Positions 37,539-44,830 of a stretch of 64,000 bases of DNA are shown here, one piece after another. The position numbers and the translations under genes were made by a program. This stretch comes from SABY01 sp964593705 (GTDB taxonomy: Bacteria; Bacteroidota; Bacteroidia; Bacteroidales; 4484-276): the NCBI GenBank assembly GCA_964593705.1, contig CAZQIV010000008.1, positions 19,775-83,774 on the forward strand. Reading direction: 5' to 3'. How positions within the stretch are numbered: position 1 is the stretch's first letter; the number at the start of each line of letters is the position of its first letter. The notes under the pieces were generated by a model. It was not told where the DNA came from and did not search any database. It was given only the letters and a program-made list of their open reading frames with translations.

Positions 37539-40319
37539 TGCCTGCATTTCCTTCAACTGCTTATTAAGGAATATTTCAGTTCGTTCATCTTCTGACAGCA
37601 TAGCTGTATTTTGCAATCCACACAAATTATAAATATTTATCCATTCATCATCAAGCAAAATCGACATATCGGGATTGAGGCTGTAAACCCCTCTTTCTAT
37701 TCTTATAAAAAGTGCATTGTTGTATGGGTTTCTGCTTTCGATTTCATTTTTCGCAAGCATCGCCGAAATGTAAGGTCTCTTTTTCCGGAATTCGGGCAAT
37801 AGCGATTCGGGATATGGTGCTACTATGTTTTCGATGTCTTTGGCCATTAGCCCCTTATCTATCCAGCCTTCTCTCGATTCGTTTTCAACGGTATCCTGCA
37901 AAGTCATAAAAATATTCAGCAGCAAATATTCCATTTTTTGCTTTGGAATTTTTACCATTCGCTCGTTTATTTTCAATCGTATATTATCGGTGAGTATGCG
38001 TGTTATACTGTCGTCAAGTTTGGTGATGACCTGTGGGGAAAAATAGATTTTATTCAGGGCAATTCTCAAAGGGTTTCTCCCATTGTTGTCCATAACATCG
38101 GTGTTGGCATTTTGATTCAACAGGTACTTTAAGATGTTTGTACTTCCGTTTTCGATGGCAGCAAGCAAGGGCGTTAAGTTAAACAGGTCGCGATAATCCA
38201 CGCCATATTTCCTGATTTTCTGTTCTACTCCTTTCACATTATCCGTATTGTATTCGGTATAATATTTCCGGTTTACCGAGTTGCGTTCGTAGTCGGGATG
38301 TTCGGCCCGTTTATATTTTAACTCCGCCAGTTTGCTAATACTATCCTGGTCGTTGTACAACAAGGCATACATAAACACCATGTCTTTGGCCTTTTTGTTA
38401 TAGTTGTCCGGGTCGAAGGCCTTCTTTTGTAGTTCTGCTAGTTTTTGGCGGGTAAGGGGTTCCCAATCAGGTTTTTGCAGTGCCAGGATCGACTTTTTAA
38501 TTTCATCGGCTTGTTCGTTCTTCCCCTGCATCTCAAGTTTCCGGGCTTCTTCCTTCCAGTCGTCGAGCGATGAAACTTCGGCTTTAATGCGGAGGCTGTC
38601 TTTGCTTTCAACCAAATCGAGCAGGCTTAATAACTCGTGTTTTTGTGATGTTTCGAGAATGTACAGATTTTTTATAGCCCGGGTAATACCCACGTACAGC
38701 GAGTTGATATAAAACTTGTATGCATCAAGCGATTTATCCGCTTTGTCTTTGCCGCGCGAAAAACCGATGGTTTCGTTTTTGATGTCTTCGGGCTTTATGC
38801 CTTGCGCAATCTGCATAAACTCACGGCTGTTATTACTGATAAAATTTACAAGGATAATATTTTCGTATTCCAGCCCTTTGGCTTCGTGGATTGAAAACAG
38901 GAGGGGTGTCTTGAAAATTTTGCGGGCAGCCGCTTTTTCTTCCTGTGTCATCACCAGCAGGGCGTACTTTGTAGATCGTCCGGTGCTATGGTCAAGTTGT
39001 TTTCGTATAGCAGGCGAGTCGATGTGAAAATTTACCTTGCCTTTGTTTTCCTCCAGCGATTCCACCAAAAAAGTGCTCTCTTTATCAATCGAGCCAAAAC
39101 GCGCATTTTTTACCATCAACAGCTTGTTGGCCAAAGTAGTAATATTGATGGAATTGCGGTAGTTGGTGCGTAGCACATTAATGTTGCTGCCGGTAATATC
39201 ATGTTTGTAAAACATGGTTTTCACGTTGGTCCACGAAAAAAAATTGGGATGGACAATCTGGTTCGAATCGCCGCAAAGGATGAAATTCCCGGCTGTTTTT
39301 AGCGATTGCAACACCAGGTACAACTGGATATTGGTAAAATCCTGGGCTTCGTCAATCACTATAAAATCATATTTCGCCCTGCTGTATTGTAGCCATTTGT
39401 ATGAAATGATATTGAGATCGTGATAATTGTTCTCATTTAAAAACTCAAGGTATTTCCTGAAGGCCTCATATACTTTTTCTCGTTCATCGTTAAGGAAAAT
39501 TGACTGTTTGATGCCGAGATTCAGATAATCCTCTTTGCTCAAAAATGCTTTGGTAATTTCAAGCCCGGTAATCACACCTTTAAATTCCTCGAACAGTTTA
39601 TAACTGTCCTTTATCCCAAAAGCCTGTTTGCGGGGTTGCAGCCAGAGATTGAAATTTTTAAAATCGACTTCCTTTCCGGGAATCACCTTCAGCGTTTCGA
39701 GGTATTCTTTAAAACTCAAAAAATCGACATCCTGCTTTTCGTTTACATAATTATCAGCATAATACAGCTTGGTGGAATTATCCACCAGGAAGGACGACAG
39801 GGTTACGTACAATATATTTCCCTTGAGCAGTTTTATTTTTTCGAGTGTAAGCACTGTTTTGCCGCTGCCCGCCGACCCAACAATGACCACAGGCGGCTTG
39901 AGCGCGAAAATGCTTTGCTGCACATCATCGAACGAGATAACCTTGTTGAGCAAATAAAACTTGTTGGTGTTGTGATTTACATAATTTATCTCAAGCACAG
40001 TTTCGTCAGGAATCTGCTTTTCGTTTTTAAGAGGCACCAGCTTGCTTTCATCGATTTTGGCTCCCCTCAGGAAGCGTGATTTTTCGTACTCGTGATTGTA
40101 AATAACTTCGAGCAGCAGGATGTAGGTTTGTTGCCTGTATCGGGCAAATTTAAAAAGCAGCCGGTTTTCGTAATCAAGTTTTGCCCGGTAATAATCGTGG
40201 TTGGCTAATTTTTTTATTTCAGCCGAATCAAAATCATCGTTCTCTAAAAAGGCAACTGTTTTGTTGAATTGCTTTTTTACCCCTGTGTAATCGATATCAT
40301 TGTAATACAAAATATTCAT
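37398..40319 (-). CDS. SF1 (UvrD/Rep-like) helicase with ankyrin repeats
   Basis: 973 aa. Residues 1-100 resemble a RelE/ParE-type fold (HDYYRAKLDYENRLLFKF, ILLLEVIYNHEYEKSRFL). Walker A GSAGSGKT (~147-154), Walker B FIVIDEAQDF (~321), motif III-like GDSNQIV, motif V/VI region (EAKGLEYENIILV, YVGITRAIKNLYI). Ankyrin-like repeats at ~706-756 (TPLLAAIENGS, LLNQNANTDVMDNNGRNPL), then a second region and a coiled coil at the end. Such helicases act in DNA repair or phage defence; the role here is unknown. It stands alone and converges with the plus-strand genes. Confidence 0.8.
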   Translation of the reverse strand: MNILYYNDIDYTGVKKQFNKTVAFLENDDFDSAEIKKLANHDYYRAKLDYENRLLFKFARYRQQTYILLLEVIYNHEYEKSRFLRGAKIDESKLVPLKNEKQIPDETVLEINYVNHNTNKFYLLNKVISFDDVQQSIFALKPPVVIVGSAGSGKTVLTLEKIKLLKGNILYVTLSSFLVDNSTKLYYADNYVNEKQDVDFLSFKEYLETLKVIPGKEVDFKNFNLWLQPRKQAFGIKDSYKLFEEFKGVITGLEITKAFLSKEDYLNLGIKQSIFLNDEREKVYEAFRKYLEFLNENNYHDLNIISYKWLQYSRAKYDFIVIDEAQDFTNIQLYLVLQSLKTAGNFILCGDSNQIVHPNFFSWTNVKTMFYKHDITGSNINVLRTNYRNSINITTLANKLLMVKNARFGSIDKESTFLVESLEENKGKVNFHIDSPAIRKQLDHSTGRSTKYALLVMTQEEKAAARKIFKTPLLFSIHEAKGLEYENIILVNFISNNSREFMQIAQGIKPEDIKNETIGFSRGKDKADKSLDAYKFYINSLYVGITRAIKNLYILETSQKHELLSLLDLVESKDSLRIKAEVSSLDDWKEEARKLEMQGKNEQADEIKKSILALQKPDWEPLTRQKLAELQKKAFDPDNYNKKAKDMVFMYALLYNDQDSISKLAELKYKRAEHPDYERNSVNRKYYTEYNTDNVKGVEQKIRKYGVDYRDLFNLTPLLAAIENGSTNILKYLLNQNANTDVMDNNGRNPLRIALNKIYFSPQVITKLDDSITRILTDNIRLKINERMVKIPKQKMEYLLLNIFMTLQDTVENESREGWIDKGLMAKDIENIVAPYPESLLPEFRKKRPYISAMLAKNEIESRNPYNNALFIRIERGVYSLNPDMSILLDDEWINIYNLCGLQNTAMLSEDERTEIFLNKQLKEMQALKVNFPEYAIEQEKEIMQLKQELEEMKKLNEKQQQQVDDGQLELPF

Positions 40320-40419
40320 GGCGCAATAATTCCTGATATTTATATCTAATAAATTATCTCAAAAAATAAACAATTTGCAAAGTAATTAAAAATTGAGCAT
40401 CCTGCTTTTATACGCCTAA

Positions 40420-40580
40420 TTTGTGTTTGTCCATAAAGTCAGCTCTTTCCTGATTTTGCCCGCGCGACCCCTTAGTCCCCTAAAGGGGAAATCCCTCGCT
40501 GCCAAGGCGCTGGATGGTTCTCCCCTTCAGGGGAGTTAGAGGGGTGTGTGGTGGATGGAGAGTTTATAGACCGACACTAA
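40420..40580. repeat. MITE-like element
   Basis: Left end TTTGTGTTTGTCCATAAAGTC and right end ...TTTATAGACCGACACTAA are inverted copies (16 of 21 matches). The interior contains a CCCCTAAAGGGG-type element. Confidence 0.4.
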
Positions 40581-40647
40581 TTATTCTTCATGCATGCTTT
40601 ACCTCTTTTTAAGTTTTAGCCTGAGTTTTAATATTTCGGTTTCGGCA

Positions 40648-40717
40648 GCACTTGGTTTGTTTACCTATGCTAAAAACCAAGAAAATCGAAAATCAACTGG
40701 AAACATGCAGGTGAAGA
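40648..40717. repeat. Direct repeat shared with 46964-47035
   Basis: A near-identical ~70 bp around AAAATCGAAAATCAACTGGAAAC. One copy abuts the left end of the cassette region; the other lies inside it near 47000. Confidence 0.6.
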
Positions 40718-40720
40718 TGA

Positions 40721-40903
40721 TTCCGCAAATATGGCTCGCAGCCGTTCACTTGCAGGAAGATTTTTAGTGATTCGTATGTTTCCTTTTCTCCCGATAGTTC
40801 CCGTCCCGATAGCCATCGGGAGCTATCGGGACGGGAACTATCGGGACGGGACATTTTTCCAGATGACCGCTAACCGGCTGTGAGCCATGATTTGCTGTTG
40901 AAC
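40721..40903 (-). repeat. attC-like site 1 (left end truncated)
   Basis: Core TTCCGCAAATATGG / CATGATTTGC with CAGCCGTTCACTTGC and CGCTAACCGGCTG, ending in GTTGAAC (40897-40903), which on the gene strand is GTTCAAC (RYYYAAC). The left end lacks the expected GCCCAACG. A 16-bp stem GTTCCCGTCCCGATAG (40797-40812) / CTATCGGGACGGGAAC (40823-40838) sits in the middle. The site ends 16 bp past the stop of the next gene. Confidence 0.5.
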
Positions 40904-40919
40904 TTTCGTGCTTTTCTTT

Positions 40920-41228
40920 TTACAAGTCAAGGCTTAATTTAAGTTGTCTGCCAAATCCCTCTCTAATTATTCTCATAAGTGTAGAAAGTCTTATGTCAGA
41001 AGCATTATTTTCAATGCGAGAGATATATGTCTTGGTCGTTCCACATTTTTTCGCTAATTGTTCTTGAGTTAGTCCGTCATTTTTTCTTAATTCTTGAAGC
41101 ATTACCCCAAGTTTAAAAGCTTCAAATCCTTCTTCAAAACTTTCTCTTTTTTCTGTTCCTCTTTTTCCATATTCCTGGTCTAAGTGGTCAGTAAATGATG
41201 TCAAGTTATTATTTTCTTGTTTTTTCAT
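40920..41228 (-). CDS. XRE-family antitoxin (HigA-like)
   Basis: 102 aa from the ATG at 41228 (an earlier in-frame start would add a Lys/Arg-rich leader). Residues ~50-100 are a helix-turn-helix: LTQEQLAKKCGTTKTYISRI, then LSTLMRIIREGFG. It overlaps the toxin gene 5' to it by ~20 bp, the toxin-then-antitoxin order of HigBA-type loci. It likely represses its own promoter and neutralises the RelE/Gp49-type toxin. Confidence 0.8.
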   Translation of the reverse strand: MKKQENNNLTSFTDHLDQEYGKRGTEKRESFEEGFEAFKLGVMLQELRKNDGLTQEQLAKKCGTTKTYISRIENNASDIRLSTLMRIIREGFGRQLKLSLDL

Positions 41229-41560
41229 CGAAATATTGTTTTTTAAGTTTCTCTGCTTTTTCAATTTCCTTTTTTGGAGTCTGTTGAGATTTTTTCTGAA
41301 ACCCATTTATTAAGATTATCATTTGTCCTTTGTCAAAAAAGCTAAATACTCTAAATATATTACTTCCAACTTCAACTCTGATTTCATATAGTCCAGATGA
41401 ATTCTTAATGTGGCAAAATATTTTGTTGGAATTCTTTCTATCGATGATATTAATTAAAAGTCCAGTTAAATTTCCTTTTAACATTAATGTCCAATGTTTT
41501 GTAAAAGTCCAGATAATAACTTTTGTAATAAAAAATATTCCTCAAAAAACTTTCTTTCAT
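41209..41560 (-). pseudogene. RelE/Gp49-like toxin with one-base frameshift
   Basis: From the ATG at 41560 the frame reads a family-like N-terminus (YYLDFYKTLDINVKRKFNWT) and then stops. One base removed from the A4 run at 41456-41459 gives NWTLINIIDR and continues into GLYEIRVEVGSNIFRVFSFF and GFQKKSQQTPKKEIEKA, the characteristic toxin core. The total would be ~117 aa. A TAACTTTG -7 box (41565-41572) lies only 4 bp before the ATG, suggesting a leaderless transcript. The break could be real inactivation or a homopolymer error. Confidence 0.65.
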
Positions 41561-41629
41561 TTTGCAAAGTTAGCTAATTAGGTAATAACATCTTAATTCT
41601 TTATGGTGTTTTTCTGATTCTGGCATTAT

Positions 41630-41775
41630 GCCCAACGTTCCGCAAATATGGCCCGCAGCCGTTCACTTGCAGGAAGGTTTTTAGTGATACGTATGTTTCC
41701 TTTTCTCCCGATAGCTATCGGGGCAATTTTCCAGAAGACCGCTAACCGGCTGTGAGCTCTGATTTGCTGTTGGGC
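41630..41775 (-). repeat. attC-like site 2
   Basis: Ends GCCCAAC (41630-41636) and GTTGGGC (41769-41775) are perfect complements and match RYYYAAC/GTTRRRY. Internal arms TTCCGCAAAT/ATTTGCTG and CAGCCG/CGGCTG pair imperfectly; the centre holds CCCGATAGCTATCGGG. It ends 11 bp past the stop of the next gene. Confidence 0.6.
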
Positions 41776-41786
41776 TTTCGTGCTTT

Positions 41787-42068
41787 TTATCTGGCAGTCA
41801 ATTGTATTGTTAAATCAAGCGCATTTGCAACTAATAAAAGATTTGAGATTCGCATGTCCTCTCCATTTTCAATACGCGAAATATATGGTCGTTTTTTTCC
41901 TACTACTTCAGCCAATTTTTCTTGACTCATATTTAATTCTTTTCGCCGACTCCTAATAATTTCTCCAAAATAATAGGAATATGCTTGTTCTCGGAATCTT
42001 TCTCTGTTTTCAGAACCTATTTCCCCATATCGCTCTGCTAATAAGTCCTTTGCTTTCATTGTTTTCAT
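41787..42068 (-). CDS. XRE-family antitoxin-type regulator
   Basis: 93 aa with an HTH (MSQEKLAEVVGKKRPYISRI, LLLVANALDLTIQL) and the N-terminal AKDLLAERYGEIGSENRERF seen in HigA-like antitoxins. Its 5' end overlaps a truncated toxin remnant (42010-42213). The inverted repeat at 42223-42238 is a good operator candidate. Confidence 0.8.
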   Translation of the reverse strand: MKTMKAKDLLAERYGEIGSENRERFREQAYSYYFGEIIRSRRKELNMSQEKLAEVVGKKRPYISRIENGEDMRISNLLLVANALDLTIQLTAR

Positions 42069-42213
42069 AATTCTTTAGCTTTTTCACAAAATTTGTATGA
42101 ACAATTTTTACTTCTCCAATTATTTCAATCAGCTGAAAGAATTTCTCAGAAACCCTCTGCCCCTGACAGTCAATGAAATCTAAGCATTTTTCTATAATGT
42201 CAATTTCTCTCAC
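42010..42213 (-). pseudogene. RelE/ParE toxin remnant, core deleted
   Basis: 67 codons from a GTG at 42213. It begins like a RelE-type toxin (EKCLDFIDCQGQRVSEKFFQ, HTNFVKKL) but passes at about residue 46 directly into KNYENNESK, which looks like the far C-terminal tail; the strand-rich core (YELRI...YR) is missing. The reading frame then overlaps the antitoxin gene. The toxin is very unlikely to be active. Confidence 0.6.
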
Positions 42214-42217
42214 GATG

Positions 42218-42238
42218 CAAAGGTAACGTATTCGTTAC
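42218..42238 (-). promoter_or_regulatory. Promoter with overlapping operator for the toxin-antitoxin remnant
   Basis: Minus-strand TACCTTTG (42218-42225) matches TAnnTTTG, and GTAACG-TATT-CGTTAC (42223-42238) is an inverted repeat overlapping it. It is placed for autorepression by the XRE antitoxin. Confidence 0.55.
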
Positions 42239-42295
42239 GCAAATCAAGTATTTTTATTACCAATAGTTTCTATTACAACGCTCCTCTTGCATGAA

Positions 42296-42487
42296 GCCCA
42301 ACGGTTTATGTAAGTGGAGTGCGGGATTAAAAGTGATGAACTTTTCAATAAGGCACGAAGCCAATTCGTTTATTCATAATTTCAAATTTTCCGTCAATCG
42401 TCAAAAACGAATTGGCGTTGTTGCGACTGTGAACTACGGTTGAATTGCCCGCTGAACCCCGCATTACATATAGCTTTTGTTATAGGC
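42296..42487 (-). repeat. attC-like site 3 (different sequence family)
   Basis: Ends GCCCAAC (42296-42302) and GTTATAGGC (42479-42487). Outer arms TATGTAA..TGCGGG pair with CCCGCATTACATA, leaving a bulge GTGGAG. An inner 12-bp perfect pair GCCAATTCGTTT/AAACGAATTGGC (42360-42371 / 42405-42416) tops the hairpin. It ends 13 bp past the stop of the GIY-YIG gene. Confidence 0.55.
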
Positions 42488-42500
42488 TGCCCTTTCATTT

Positions 42501-43133
42501 TTACAATTTTCCTTCAATCCTTTTGATTTCAATTTCGCATAGTGGTTTGTCCAATAAATGCTGAATGTTCCACAATTTGTAATTCTGGATTTTAGTATCC
42601 GGATGATAGTTGCCTATCCAATTTTCCGAGCTCAATTTTTCACTTGATTGAGCAATTGTTGCAATTAATCCATTTTCCAACCTTATTCGCTCATTTTCAT
42701 TTATCAAATTCGGAATAATCACAAATGAGAAATTGTTTCTAATGTATTTTGTTATTATTTGCTCGTATTCATTTTCAATTTCCCAGTTAATTTTGTGATA
42801 ATTTTTTTCCTTATCAATTCTTTTTTTAATTTTTAAATCCCAGTTCTCAATGTAATCCTTTCTATTATTAACTGACAAGAAACAACGACCTAAATGTTTA
42901 CGAAAAACACTATCTCTGTGGTCATTTTTTATATAATGTTCATTAATTCTTGTATAAAGTCTGTTATTTCCAGTATGCGAACCTATTCGAACAATACGGT
43001 CCATGTCTTTGAAGTATTCACCTTTTTCGAATAAAATATATATTCCATTTTTTGAAATATTAGTTTCATTGTACGGGTAAGAAAACCGTTTTAAGTTGTT
43101 AAATACTATGTGAAGTTTTTCGTAATCAGTCAT
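42501..43133 (-). CDS. GIY-YIG nuclease-like protein
   Basis: 210 aa. The N-terminal half holds a GIY-YIG-type signature: GIYILFEKGEYF (GIY), RIVRIGSHTG (the YIG-equivalent RIG), and RLYTRINEHY (the conserved Arg and helix). The catalytic Glu candidate follows in the C-terminal half (NENERIRLENGLIATI). It lies 10 bp after the unknown 43144-43782 gene on the same strand, so the two form one cassette. No toxin or antitoxin signature; a nuclease-based defence role is inference. Confidence 0.65.
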   Translation of the reverse strand: MTDYEKLHIVFNNLKRFSYPYNETNISKNGIYILFEKGEYFKDMDRIVRIGSHTGNNRLYTRINEHYIKNDHRDSVFRKHLGRCFLSVNNRKDYIENWDLKIKKRIDKEKNYHKINWEIENEYEQIITKYIRNNFSFVIIPNLINENERIRLENGLIATIAQSSEKLSSENWIGNYHPDTKIQNYKLWNIQHLLDKPLCEIEIKRIEGKL

Positions 43134-43143
43134 TTTATGTTTT

Positions 43144-43782
43144 TTACAAATTGCTATTTGCTGTAGATATTAAAAGCTTATCAAATTGTCTATTTGTTAA
43201 TTTCAAATTGTATTCTTTTTCAATTTGATTTTTAAGAACAAGGCATTTCACAAAGAATTTTGCATATTCGTTATCAACATTCTCAGCAATTGTTTGGGAA
43301 AAGAATTTATTTGGCTCTCTACTTGAAAATTTTCGCAATGCGGATAAAGCACGACTGTCATAAATAAAGAACAATTCAGGAAGATGGAAATGTAAATATT
43401 TTGAACAGAACGAACGTTTCTCAATTTCAGTTATTTTCTTAATCTCATGCATTAAATAATAGTGAATACTTAAAATCTTCATCAAATTTTCACTGTTTAT
43501 TTTTCTTTCAGTTTTTATTGATTCAAGTAGTTTGTCAAGTTTTGAATTTTTGAAAAGTGGTGCAACTTTATTTATGTAAAAATCATCATTAATATCAGTT
43601 TTATTCCTTCTTCTTTCGATTGCTGCTGCGTAAGCACGTCCAATTAGCCAAACTTTCGCAATAATTTTATCATCGTCTTTGTGGTTAAAATTCTTTGCAC
43701 ATAATTCATAAAGAACTTTGTTCCCAAAATCCCATTCATTTGATTGAAGAGCGTTGTCAATATCAACTTTTGATGGTGTCAT
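43144..43782 (-). CDS. Unknown protein paired with a GIY-YIG nuclease
   Basis: 212 aa from the ATG at 43782; an earlier in-frame ATG at 43806 lies inside attC-like site 4 and is a less likely start. Mostly helical, with recognisable blocks WLIGRAYAAAIERR, FCSKYLHFHLPELFFIYDS and a C-terminal LKLTNRQFDKLLIS. I cannot name the family. Because it shares a cassette and near-contact spacing with the GIY-YIG gene, the two likely work together. Confidence 0.6.
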   Translation of the reverse strand: MTPSKVDIDNALQSNEWDFGNKVLYELCAKNFNHKDDDKIIAKVWLIGRAYAAAIERRRNKTDINDDFYINKVAPLFKNSKLDKLLESIKTERKINSENLMKILSIHYYLMHEIKKITEIEKRSFCSKYLHFHLPELFFIYDSRALSALRKFSSREPNKFFSQTIAENVDNEYAKFFVKCLVLKNQIEKEYNLKLTNRQFDKLLISTANSNL

Positions 43783-43800
43783 TATTCTTTTTTTAGGGTT

Positions 43801-43936
43801 GCCCATAACGGTCGGCGGCTATGAAGCGTGGCGGGGGTTCGGAGCATATATTTTTCAAATTGTGATAAAGATAAATCGAAGCACAAAACTTCAATTTACC
43901 ACTGCGCCCGCCATGCTTCATGAGCCTTTGTTGTGC
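43801..43936 (-). repeat. attC-like site 4
   Basis: Ends GCCCATAAC (43801-43809) and GTTGTGC (43930-43936). Arms GGCTATGAAGCGTGGCGGG (43817-43835) and CCCGCCATGCTTCATGAGCC (43907-43926) pair along 18 of 20 bases with one bulge. It ends 11 bp past the stop of the small antitoxin. Confidence 0.6.
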
Positions 43937-43947
43937 GTTCGGCATTC

Positions 43948-44097
43948 TTATCTCGCAAGTTTAAATTTTCTTCGATTTAAGTATTCTTTAAATTCAGTGA
44001 AAGTCATTCCTTTTGTTTCTTTCGCTATTTTTTCTTTTACTTCTCGAAAAAATTTAACAGTGTCAAATTTTTTTTCTACTTTGTTATTTTTATTCAT
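43948..44097 (-). CDS. Small antitoxin candidate (49 aa)
   Basis: ATG at 44097, TAA at 43948-43950. A highly charged peptide: MNKNNKVEKKFDTVKFFREV, then KEKIAKETKGMTFTEFKEYL. It overlaps the PIN-toxin stop by 8 bp. Small proteins with the FD.VKF.RE..EKI..E.K.MT..EF..YL pattern accompany PIN toxins in Bacteroidota-type toxin-antitoxin loci; the pairing is based on position and pattern. Confidence 0.6.
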   Translation of the reverse strand: MNKNNKVEKKFDTVKFFREVKEKIAKETKGMTFTEFKEYLNRRKFKLAR

Positions 44098-44551
44098 TTT
44101 TTATAATTTCTTTAGGTGAACGAATGTCTAATTGTATATATCCATTTTTTAAATTGATAGCGTTGTATCCTCTTATTCTAAACACGTTTACAATGTGCTT
44201 AAAATTCCAACTTATCAAATAGTCAACTTTATTAATTGCTGCACAAGCAATATGCCTGCAATCGTCAATACTTGTTTCTCCAACAACTTTTTCATTTATA
44301 TATTCTTCAGCAAGTTGATTTATCTCTTCAGTAATCTCAACAAATTCTGTTTGTCTTTTGTCAAGACTTAAAAAATGTTCTTTAACTTTTTTGGGTGCAT
44401 TTTCAAGTTCAAGTTCGCAAAGGTCAGAGTAAACACAGATTAATTCTCCATTTTTTACCATTTCAAAAAGCATTTCAGTTTCGTGTTGGAATTCAATGTC
44501 ATAAATCCCACCAAAAACAGAAGTATCAAAATATATTCTAGGTTTTCTCAT
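44090..44551 (-). CDS. PIN-domain toxin (VapC-like)
   Basis: 153 aa with the PIN pattern: RKPRIYFDTSVFGGIYD (first acidic residue in DTSVFG), CELELENAP, ETSIDDCRHIACAA (second acidic cluster) and VDYLISWNFKHIV (third). PIN domains are Mg2+-dependent RNases; here the acidic positions are retained. It precedes a 49-aa antitoxin candidate and ends in an attC-like site, as in integron toxin-antitoxin cassettes. Confidence 0.75.
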   Translation of the reverse strand: MRKPRIYFDTSVFGGIYDIEFQHETEMLFEMVKNGELICVYSDLCELELENAPKKVKEHFLSLDKRQTEFVEITEEINQLAEEYINEKVVGETSIDDCRHIACAAINKVDYLISWNFKHIVNVFRIRGYNAINLKNGYIQLDIRSPKEIIKNE

Positions 44552-44619
44552 TTTACAAAAATAGATAAAATATTTTCAAATTAAGTTCATTTATTTTGCG
44601 TTATTGTTGGTCTGCTGAC

Positions 44620-44789
44620 GCACAACGTTCCGCAAATTTGACTCGCAGCCGTTCACTTGCAGGAAAGTTTTTAGTGATTTGTATGTTTCCTTTTCTCCCG
44701 ATAGCTATCGGGATCATTTTTCCAGATGACCGCTAAACGGCTGTGAGCCATGATTTGCTGTTCCGACAGTGGTCGGACACGGTGTGTGC
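44620..44789 (-). repeat. attC-like site 5
   Basis: Left end GCACAAC (44620-44626); the arms match site 2 (TTCCGCAAAT...ATTTGCTG; CAGCCG...CGGCTG). The right end carries an added hairpin CCGACAGTGGTCGG (44763-44776) before GTGTGC. CCCGATAGCTATCGGG is in the centre. It lies 42 bp from the stop of the AlbA_2 gene. Confidence 0.5.
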
Positions 44790-44830
44790 TGGGCGTTATC
44801 CAATTTATCCAATTATTATCCAATTATTTT

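Larger units (their letters stand above)
40320..40919. other. Intergenic region with MITE-like element, dispersed repeat and an attC-like site
   Basis: MITE-like unit 40420-40580; a ~70-bp repeat shared with 46964-47035 (40648-40717); first attC-like site 40721-40903. No gene was seen. Confidence 0.5.
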
